Below, piece after piece: positions 14,764 to 20,647 of a stretch of 20,647 nucleotides of DNA. The position numbers were made by a program, and so were the translations under genes. The stretch's first letter is position 1, and every line of letters begins with the position of its first letter. The stretch lies in contig CAKTXP010000027.1 in assembly GCA_934631055.1 (NCBI GenBank), forward strand, positions 1-20,647, read 5' to 3'. This DNA comes from an uncultured Clostridia bacterium. GTDB lineage: Bacteria > Bacillota > Clostridia > Christensenellales > Aristaeellaceae. Below the pieces are notes generated by a model. The model was not told the DNA's origin. It saw only the letters and a program-made list of their open reading frames with translations, and did not search any database.

Positions 14764-16476
14764 TTATGCCCTATGCTCAACGTGCAGCAGATGATGCGCC
14801 TTTTCCGAGCATGGCTTTTCCAGATAGTTTTCGTACAGGCGGATAACCTCCGGATTTTCGTGGCTGAATCGGATGGACTTCTTCTGATCGATCTGATAAA
14901 GCACCGGCGCGCGCCGTTCGGCGTATTCCTGTCCGTCATGGATGGGCTGACCGCCGCCGCCGACACATCCGCCCGGACAAGCCATGACTTCAACGAAGTC
15001 ATACTGCGCTTCTCCGCGCTCGATTGCGCTGATGAGCTTCCGGACATTGCCCAACCCATGAACGACAGCCGTATGGACGACAGCGCCGCCGATGTTGAAC
15101 TCCGCTTCCTTCCACGGCTTCATGCCGCGCACTTCGTGGAACACGTCAACGCCCGGATTCTTGCCCGTCACCAGTTTGAACGCCGTGCGGAGCGCCGCTT
15201 CCATGACGCCGCCGGTCGCGCCGAAAATGACGCCCGCGCCCGTATATTCGCCCAGCGGAGAATCATATTCGCTTTCCGGAACGACGCTTGGGTCAATGGC
15301 TTCCGCGCGGATCATGCGCGCCAGTTCGCGGGTGGTCAATACATAATCGACGTCGCGCCCCGTTCCGGCGCTGTCCATGCCGTCCCATGTGCATTCGTCC
15401 TTTTTCGCCGTACAGGGCATGACGGACACACAGCATATCTTCGACGGGTCGATGCCCATCTTTTCGGCAAAATACGTCTTAGTGACCGCGCCAAACATCT
15501 GCTGAGGGGATTTGCAGGTCGAGATATTGCCCAGCAGCTCGGGCGCCTGCGTCTTGACAAAGCACATCCAGCCCGGACAGCAGCTCGTGAACATCGGCAT
15601 CGGCGCAGACCCCGGATGGGTAAAGCGCTCGATGAATTCCGTCCCCTCTTCCATAATGGTCAGATCCGCGGCAAAATTCGTATCAAAAACATATTCAACG
15701 CCCATATGGCGCAAGATCGTCGCCAGCCGCTTTTCCGTCGCGATATCAGGCGTCAAGCCGAACTGCTCGCCCCATGCCGTGCGGACGGCGGGCGCGACCT
15801 GCACGACCGTCACGATATCCGGGTCATGCAGTGCGGCAAGCACCTTATCCGTATCGTCCCGTTCACGGAGCGCCGCCACTGGACAATGCGTGATGCACTG
15901 ACCGCAGAGCGAACAGTCCGCGTTCTCGATCTTCCGCCCGTTTGAAACGTTGACGGTCGTCCGGCTGCCCGTCCCCATCACGTCCCATACGCCCAGCGTC
16001 TGCACCTTGTCGCAGACCTGAATACAGCGCATGCACTTGATACACTTCGCGTTGTCGCGAATGAGCGGGAAATCCATATTCCATGCAGTCGCTTCAGGCT
16101 TTTCCCCGTAAGGATTTCCGATGCACCCCATGTCGTTGGCAAGCGCCTGAAGCGCGCAATTTCCGCTCCGCACGCAGACGGCACAGCGGCAGTCATGCTG
16201 AGAAAGGATGAGCTGTACGTTCGTCTTTCGCGCCTGACGCACGCGGGGCGAATTCGTATGCACCACCATACCCTCGACGACCGTGTTGTTGCAGGCGGTA
16301 ATGAGCCGTTCATGCCCTTCCACTTCCACTAAGCAGACACGGCATGCCGCAATTTCATTGATATCTTTGAGGAAACAGAGCCGCGGGATGCGCACGCCGG
16401 TCGCCGCCGCCGCATCCATCAGGGTCGTGTTTTCGGGTACGCTGACCCGAACGCCGTCGATCGTCAGATTTACCAT
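14764..16476 (-). CDS. [FeFe] hydrogenase, group A, modular
   Basis: A 570-residue catalytic hydrogenase subunit. N-terminal [2Fe-2S] domain: C34, C45, C48, C62. His/Cys-ligated [4Fe-4S] site: H94, C98, C101, C107. Two ferredoxin-type [4Fe-4S] clusters: C145/148/151/155 and C188/191/194/198. The H-cluster domain has all three signatures: TSCCPGW (297-303), MPCTAKKDE (353-361) and E-V-M-A-C500-P-G-G-C504-V-GGGGQP. It reversibly reduces protons to H2, probably in the cytosol (no signal or membrane segment). The ATG at 16476 overlaps the upstream gene's stop by 7 bp; its AAAGGAGG lies inside that gene, 12 nt upstream. The partner is the upstream flavoprotein. HydE/F/G maturases are not in the window. 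Confidence 0.95.
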   Translation of the reverse strand: MVNLTIDGVRVSVPENTTLMDAAAATGVRIPRLCFLKDINEIAACRVCLVEVEGHERLITACNNTVVEGMVVHTNSPRVRQARKTNVQLILSQHDCRCAVCVRSGNCALQALANDMGCIGNPYGEKPEATAWNMDFPLIRDNAKCIKCMRCIQVCDKVQTLGVWDVMGTGSRTTVNVSNGRKIENADCSLCGQCITHCPVAALRERDDTDKVLAALHDPDIVTVVQVAPAVRTAWGEQFGLTPDIATEKRLATILRHMGVEYVFDTNFAADLTIMEEGTEFIERFTHPGSAPMPMFTSCCPGWMCFVKTQAPELLGNISTCKSPQQMFGAVTKTYFAEKMGIDPSKICCVSVMPCTAKKDECTWDGMDSAGTGRDVDYVLTTRELARMIRAEAIDPSVVPESEYDSPLGEYTGAGVIFGATGGVMEAALRTAFKLVTGKNPGVDVFHEVRGMKPWKEAEFNIGGAVVHTAVVHGLGNVRKLISAIERGEAQYDFVEVMACPGGCVGGGGQPIHDGQEYAERRAPVLYQIDQKKSIRFSHENPEVIRLYENYLEKPCSEKAHHLLHVEHRA

Positions 16477-18305
16477 ATCGCCGCTCTGCCTCCTTTGAAG
16501 ATGCCGTATCCATAGTGGTCGCAGCGCAGACAGCGCCCGCATTCCTGCGCCGCTTCCTGAGCCGTCATGCCGCATTCGATGTGTTCAAAGTTATCCTTAC
16601 GCTCCTGCGCGGGTTTTTCGCCGAGATTGACGCGCGCGCAATGATGCTTATCCTCCGAGATGGGCGCAGGGATATCCACATCGACGGAGATAAGATGGTT
16701 GAACCCAAGATAATTGTCGATGTTCGCCGCCGCGACCTTGCCCGCCGCGATCGCGCGAATAACCGTCGCCGGGCCAGTCACACAGTCGCCGCCCGCGAAT
16801 ACGCCCGGCAGGTCGGAGACCATGCCGTCCGGAAGCGCCGCAAGGTTGCCGCGCTTAACGGACATGCCCGCCTGCTCAAAGTGGCGCGTTTCAATGCCCT
16901 GACCGATGGCGACAATGACCACATCCGCCGGAATGCGCACGGGGTCTTTGACCGCCGGAGAGACTTTAGCGCGTCCCCATGCGTCGATCTTGCCGATGAT
17001 CTGCGGCTGAGCCCACAGGGCGCAGGCATTGCCTTCTGCATCCGCCTCGATGCGCAGAGGCGCATGCAGCTGAAGCAGCCCGCATCCCTCTTCCAGCGCG
17101 CCATCCACTTCCTCCGGCAGGGCGGTCATATCCTCCTTGCGGCGGCGATAGACAATCTTCGCCTCGCTTGCGCCCAGCCTAAGCGCCGAACGCACACAGT
17201 CCATCGCGACGTTGCCGCCGCCGATGACGACCACGCGCCTGCCCGTGAAATCCGGTGGATCGTCGCTGCCGATAGAGCCGAGCAGCTCGACGGCGGAATA
17301 GACGTTTTTGCTCTCTTCGCCTTCTATGCCGACTTTTTTGTCGCTTTGCGCGCCGATTGACACATAAACCGCGTCATATTCCTTGCGCAGGTCGTCAATG
17401 GTCATGTCGTCGCCGATCTTCGTGTTATATTTAATCTCTACACCAGTGGAGAGGATGCAGTCGATATCCTCCTGAAGCCGTTCGCGCGGGAATCTGTAAT
17501 TTGGAATGCCATAGCGGAGCATGCCGCCCAGCTTGGGGCGCAGTTCAAAGACCGTGCAGCTATGTCCCATCAGCTGGAGGTAATACGCTGCGCTCAATCC
17601 GCTCGGACCGCCGCCTACGATGGCGACGCGCTTGCCCGTAGACGGACCGCAGACCGGCGCAGGCACAACGCCGGCGTTATCTACCGCATAGCGTTTGAGT
17701 CCGCGGATGTTGATGGACGAATCGAGCATATTGCGGCGGCAGCGCGCTTCGCAGGGATGCTCGCAGATGAGCGCACACGCCGTCGGGAACGGATTGTCCT
17801 TGCGGATCAGGCGCACGGCATCCGCACAGCGCCCCTCGCGAATGAGCGCGATATAGCCCGGAATATCGACGCCCGCCGGACAGAGCGCCACACACGGCAC
17901 CGGCTGATTGATATGATAGGTGCAGTTTCCAGTCTGAATATGCGCAATATACTCGTCGCGGAAGCCTTTCAAGCCGCGCAGAACCATGCGCGCCGCTTCC
18001 GTACCGATCGCGCAGTCCGCAGAGATCTCGATATCTGCCGCCAGCCGCTCGATCTCGGTCAGCGTCGCCATCGTCGCCCGACCGTCAAGCACATCTTCCA
18101 GGTCGCTCGCCAGCTGCCCCAGACCGATGCGGCAGGGAACGCATTTGCCGCAAGTCTGCGCATGGCAGAGCCGCAGGAAATTCAGCGCCAGATCCACCGG
18201 ACATATGCCGGGCGGGCTGGCAACGATCCGGCGCTCCAAATCCTTATACAAACGCTCTACGGTCTGAACCGCCTCGTTTTCAATTGCAATTTTCAGTCTG
18301 CTCAT
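16470..18305 (-). CDS. NuoF-type Fe-S / GltD-type NAD(P)H oxidoreductase fusion, hydrogenase partner
   Basis: A 611-residue soluble flavoprotein. Residues 30-105 carry the 51-kDa complex I iron-sulfur signature TCGKCVPCRIG (C52, C55, C58) plus C98. Residues 125-195 are the double-cluster domain of GltD/dihydropyrimidine dehydrogenase type (C138, C142, C177, C181, C185, C189 and others). The flavin disulfide-like core follows: FAD motif GGGPSG (231-236), nucleotide motif IGGGNVAMD (361-369) with YRRR at 386-389 (basic residues that favour NADPH in relatives), and AGGDCVTGPATV (504-515). A CGRCLRC motif (589-595) lies near the end. The FMN/NADH domain of NuoF is absent. It probably passes electrons between NAD(P)H and the hydrogenase. 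The ATG at 18305 has GGAGG 6 nt upstream. Confidence 0.9.
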   Translation of the reverse strand: MSRLKIAIENEAVQTVERLYKDLERRIVASPPGICPVDLALNFLRLCHAQTCGKCVPCRIGLGQLASDLEDVLDGRATMATLTEIERLAADIEISADCAIGTEAARMVLRGLKGFRDEYIAHIQTGNCTYHINQPVPCVALCPAGVDIPGYIALIREGRCADAVRLIRKDNPFPTACALICEHPCEARCRRNMLDSSINIRGLKRYAVDNAGVVPAPVCGPSTGKRVAIVGGGPSGLSAAYYLQLMGHSCTVFELRPKLGGMLRYGIPNYRFPRERLQEDIDCILSTGVEIKYNTKIGDDMTIDDLRKEYDAVYVSIGAQSDKKVGIEGEESKNVYSAVELLGSIGSDDPPDFTGRRVVVIGGGNVAMDCVRSALRLGASEAKIVYRRRKEDMTALPEEVDGALEEGCGLLQLHAPLRIEADAEGNACALWAQPQIIGKIDAWGRAKVSPAVKDPVRIPADVVIVAIGQGIETRHFEQAGMSVKRGNLAALPDGMVSDLPGVFAGGDCVTGPATVIRAIAAGKVAAANIDNYLGFNHLISVDVDIPAPISEDKHHCARVNLGEKPAQERKDNFEHIECGMTAQEAAQECGRCLRCDHYGYGIFKGGRAAIW

Positions 18306-18350
18306 ATCACGCCTCCATGTTTCTTGGTGGAATTCGCACAAATATCTTTA

Positions 18351-18394
18351 TGCATACTTTACCGTATAACCTGTCAATTAGTCAACACTAACAA
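18351..18394 (-). promoter_or_regulatory. Promoter/operator region of the hydrogenase operon
   Basis: On the minus strand the best pair is TTGACT (18385-18380), an 18-nt spacer, then TAAAGT (18361-18356). A perfect TTGACA (18377-18372) with a TATGCA at only 15 nt is an alternative. A 14-bp inverted repeat TTAGT-N4-ACTAA (18378-18391) overlaps the -35, which is where a repressor would bind. The regulator is unknown. Confidence 0.5.
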
Positions 18395-18410
18395 GTTTAA
18401 ATACAAAATA

Positions 18411-18469
18411 TGCGGCGCATCCTTTTCGGCTTTCTCTTGATGAAAAGCCGTTTAAGAGGACATGCCGCA
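18411..18469 (-). terminator. Compound terminator after the alarmone synthetase gene
   Basis: Nested stems: TGCGGC/GCCGCA at the base (18411-18416 with 18464-18469) and CGGCTTT/AAAGCCG near the tip (18427-18433 with 18444-18450), with a weaker pairing between them. On the minus strand it is followed by TATTTTGTATTT. It starts about 19 nt past the stop at 18488. Confidence 0.7.
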
Positions 18470-18487
18470 CTGTTATATTCAGTCCGT

Positions 18488-19186
18488 TTATTCCACGCCT
18501 GCTTTGATGCCGGACTCTTCAATCTGCCTGCGGATATCCAGCATCTGTTTATCCGTCCTGCTGACCACCTCCGCGCAATCCTGAAGCTGACGCGCGATAT
18601 TCTCCGCCGTATCCGCGGGAATATCCTTTTTGTAACGCAGTTTGTGTTCCAGGCTCGCCCAGAAATCCATCGCGATTGTGCGCAGCTGCACTTCCACGCG
18701 CATATACCGCTTTTCGTTGGAAAGGAAGATCGGCACTTCGACGATCATATGCAGGCTTCTGTATCCGCTCGGTTTTGGATTCTTGATATAGTCCTTCGTC
18801 TGCACAACATAGATGTCATCCTGCACGGCGATCATATCCGCCAGCTTATAAATGTCATCGACAAAGGAACAGATGACGCGGACGCCCGCGATATCGTTCA
18901 AGTTCTTTTCGATGCCTTCGACCGATATCGGGATGTGCAGCCGGTTGAGCTTTTCGTAAATGCTCCTCGGCTTTTTTAACCGCGTCTGGATGCTTTCAAT
19001 CGGGTTGCGGTCGAATTTGTTGGAAAACTCAATATTCAGCACCTTGAATTTGGTCTCGACTTCCAGCATGGCGCTGGAATAATAGCTCATCAGCCGCAGA
19101 TAAGCCTGCCCCTGATTATGCAGCTCCGCAAACAGAATATCCGCCGTCAGACCCGGCGCATATTTTACTTCTTTGATCTCTTCCAT
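18488..19186 (-). CDS. Small alarmone synthetase, GTP pyrophosphokinase (RelQ/YjbM-like)
   Basis: Transfers pyrophosphate from ATP to GTP/GDP to make (p)ppGpp. The 232-residue protein consists of a RelA/SpoT synthetase domain only, with no HD hydrolase, TGS or ACT domain, so it belongs to the small alarmone synthetases. Visible motifs: RLKKPRSIYEKL (69-80), NDIAGVRVICSF (97-108), KNPKPSGYRSLH (135-146) and VEVQLRT (164-170) with the following H181-K-L-RYK. The overall plan fits RelQ better than RelP; this is by eye. The ATG at 19186 has GAGGAG about 12 nt upstream, a long spacing. It has its own promoter with an inverted repeat around the -35 (19269-19306) and its own terminator. Confidence 0.92.
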   Translation of the reverse strand: MEEIKEVKYAPGLTADILFAELHNQGQAYLRLMSYYSSAMLEVETKFKVLNIEFSNKFDRNPIESIQTRLKKPRSIYEKLNRLHIPISVEGIEKNLNDIAGVRVICSFVDDIYKLADMIAVQDDIYVVQTKDYIKNPKPSGYRSLHMIVEVPIFLSNEKRYMRVEVQLRTIAMDFWASLEHKLRYKKDIPADTAENIARQLQDCAEVVSRTDKQMLDIRRQIEESGIKAGVE

Positions 19187-19268
19187 ATCGTATATAAACT
19201 CCTCTCAGGGATGTCGGTTCAATGACACCTTTTCTATTGTACACGACATGACTCAAAAAAGCAATTTA

Positions 19269-19306
19269 TTTATATTGACCAACTTCAATCTTATCAATTT
19301 GGTCAA
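19269..19306 (-). promoter_or_regulatory. Promoter with bracketing operator-like inverted repeat, alarmone synthetase
   Basis: On the minus strand TTGATA (19297-19292), an exact 17-nt spacer, then TATAAA (19274-19269). A perfect 8-bp inverted repeat TTGACCAA-N16-TTGGTCAA (19275-19306) brackets the -35; one half abuts the -10. The leader to the ATG at 19186 is about 75 nt. Confidence 0.7.
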
Positions 19307-19311
19307 CATGG

Positions 19312-19336
19312 AAAAAGCTCCCCTTTTCAGAGAAGC
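19312..19336 (-). terminator. Terminator after the M16 peptidase gene
   Basis: GCTTCTC pairs with GGGGAGC (7 bp, two G-U wobbles) around TGAAAA on the minus strand, followed at once by TTTTT. It starts about 10 nt past the stop at 19347 and separates this gene from the alarmone synthetase promoter. Confidence 0.75.
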
Positions 19337-19346
19337 CTTTCGACCT

Positions 19347-20588
19347 TTATAAAAGCTTCAGTTTTTCAACATTCCTGCCTACAGCCGACGCCGCGCAATC
19401 CTTGCTGAACATCTCGCGCGTCACGCGCTCCACGTCTTCTTTTGTCACCGCTTCGATCTTGCGGATGACATCCTGCGGATCGACCGCCCTGCCGCGCAGC
19501 AGCTTGCTGCGTCCGATCGCGCTCATGCGGGAAGAGCTGCTCTCCAGTCCCAGCACATAGCTGACCTTGAGCTGTTCCTTCGCCATCTCAAATTCTTCCT
19601 GCGTCACGCCATTCTCGCAGAGCAGGCGGATCTGATGATGCAGCTCGTCGGCAACCTTCTGCGCGGTCTCCGGCGACGTACCGGCGTATACGGTAAACGT
19701 GCCACAGTTGGTGTAGGTACTTGGGAAGCTGTAAACCGAATAGACCGCGCCCATCTCTTCGCGGATGCGCTGGAACAGTCGGGAGGACATACCGCCGCCG
19801 AACAGATTATTCATCACGCTGATGGGATACAGATCGTCCTCATCCTGCGGAACGCCCGGGAACGCCAGACACATATGAACCTGTTCGATGTCTTTTTTCC
19901 TCGTCAGAACGCGCGGCTTCGTGCTTTCTACCGGCGCAGGGATGTGAGTCTCCCCTTCCGCGTGCCATCCGCCGAGCAGCTTTTCCGCCAGCTCATGGAA
20001 CTTTTCCATATCAAACTGTCCTGCAATTGCCAGAACCGTGTTATCCGGACGATAATGCTTCTTTCTAAACGCTACCAGTGCGTCGCGGGTCACGGACGCA
20101 ATCTGGTCATGCGTGCCAAGGATCGGACGCGCAAGCGGATGCTCGCCGAAATATGCTTCCGCCAGCAGGTCATAGACCAGATCCTCCGGCGTATCTTCGC
20201 ACATCGCGATTTCTTCGAGAATGACGCCGCGCTCCTTCTCAAACTCCGCTTCGTCCATCCGCGCGTTGAGCAGCAGGTCGCAGAGCAGATCCATCGCGCG
20301 CGGCAAATGCTCCGCAATCACCTTAGCGTAGTAGCAGGTGCATTCCTTCGCCGTAAAGGCATTGACCTGTCCGCCAAGCGCATCCATCTCGACAGCGATA
20401 TCTTTCGTCGAACGATTTTTCGTACTTTTGAAGAGCATATGTTCCACAAAGTGCGAAAGACCGCTCTCTTCTACGGTTTCATACATCGAGCCCGCGCCGA
20501 TCCATAGACCGACGCTCACGGACGGAAAATGTTCAATCGGTTCCGCGACGACCCGCAGACCGTTTGAAAGCACAAATTCTTCGCACAT
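19347..20588 (-). CDS. M16-family zinc metallopeptidase (YmxG/MPP-like)
   Basis: A 413-residue insulinase/mitochondrial-processing-peptidase-type protein. The inverted zinc motif HFVEH (H46, E49, H50) is followed about 75 residues later by ERGVILEEIAM, which supplies the third ligand (E125 or E126). The second, inactive M16 half has FGGGMSSRLFQRIRE and YSVYSF. The N-terminus (MCEEFVLSNGLRVV) aligns with that of YmxG-like proteins, so the ATG at 20588 (GGAGG 10 nt upstream) is preferred. An in-frame ATG at 20609 with GGAG 5 nt upstream would add seven residues and is a real alternative. No signal peptide is seen. The start of the transcript lies at or beyond the window edge. Confidence 0.93.
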   Translation of the reverse strand: MCEEFVLSNGLRVVAEPIEHFPSVSVGLWIGAGSMYETVEESGLSHFVEHMLFKSTKNRSTKDIAVEMDALGGQVNAFTAKECTCYYAKVIAEHLPRAMDLLCDLLLNARMDEAEFEKERGVILEEIAMCEDTPEDLVYDLLAEAYFGEHPLARPILGTHDQIASVTRDALVAFRKKHYRPDNTVLAIAGQFDMEKFHELAEKLLGGWHAEGETHIPAPVESTKPRVLTRKKDIEQVHMCLAFPGVPQDEDDLYPISVMNNLFGGGMSSRLFQRIREEMGAVYSVYSFPSTYTNCGTFTVYAGTSPETAQKVADELHHQIRLLCENGVTQEEFEMAKEQLKVSYVLGLESSSSRMSAIGRSKLLRGRAVDPQDVIRKIEAVTKEDVERVTREMFSKDCAASAVGRNVEKLKLL

Positions 20589-20647
20589 GCGCTTTGTTCC
20601 TCCGATCATGGTTTCTCCTATTCTTCTCTTTTTCTCAGAGATTATTC

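Noticed and set aside
14773..17360. Plus-strand ORFs of 390 and 281 codons opposite the hydrogenase operon
   Set aside because: Shadows of the motif-rich hydrogenase and flavoprotein genes.
18378..18394. Rex operator on the hydrogenase promoter
   Set aside because: Attractive for a hydrogenase, but the halves do not match the TTGTGAA/TTGTTAA-type inverted repeat.

Overview
The window looks like the chromosome of an anaerobic, GC-rich member of the Clostridia. The evidence is: strong AGGAGG-type ribosome binding sites, sigma-A-like promoters, a modular [FeFe] hydrogenase, a RelQ-type small alarmone synthetase, a YmxG-like M16 peptidase, a DUF6062-like protein and a YgiQ radical-SAM protein. 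Family or genus cannot be fixed from the sequence alone; a Christensenellales- or Oscillospirales-like bacterium would fit. I found no tRNA, CRISPR array, complete insertion sequence or prophage gene. Most of the region is ordinary housekeeping content.

Layout. 1-380 is AT-rich and has no gene. It holds the terminator of the first gene and a near-consensus promoter firing leftward out of the window into a leader that resembles the start of an rRNA operon. 419-2609 carries a double zinc-ribbon protein (-), an XRE regulator (+) and an MFS transporter (-). 2682-5479 (-) is a sugar-metabolism run: a TIM-barrel sugar isomerase/epimerase, glucose-6-phosphate isomerase (pgi) and the GatB/YqeY-domain protein, with hairpin terminators between the later genes. 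5622-8912 holds YgiQ (+), a NUDIX hydrolase (-) and an esterase (-). 9069-11956 (+) is a pair of FAD-dependent oxidoreductases (HI0933 type and COG2509 type). It converges, with abutting stop codons, on a membrane-anchored SPOR protein (-). 12789-13544 (+) is a DUF6062-like protein with two CxxC...CxxH modules.

The region 13549-13768, between the DUF6062-like gene and miaA (-), is a noncoding imperfect inverted repeat of about 220 bp that looks like a MITE or other mobile noncoding element. Next on the minus strand is a translationally coupled two-gene operon (18305 to 14764). It encodes a NuoF-type iron-sulfur / GltD-type flavoprotein fusion followed by a modular [FeFe] hydrogenase. This is a predicted soluble NAD(P)H-linked hydrogenase that appears to lack the usual NuoE/NuoF (HydC/HydB) partners. 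The window ends with a small (p)ppGpp synthetase, whose promoter is bracketed by a perfect inverted repeat, and an M16 zinc peptidase (both -).

The most interesting items are the hydrogenase/flavoprotein module, the 220-bp inverted-repeat element, the operator-like repeat on the alarmone synthetase promoter, the hairpin placed between the miaA promoter and its ribosome binding site, and the rRNA-like leader at the left edge. All regulatory calls are read by eye and are unverified.
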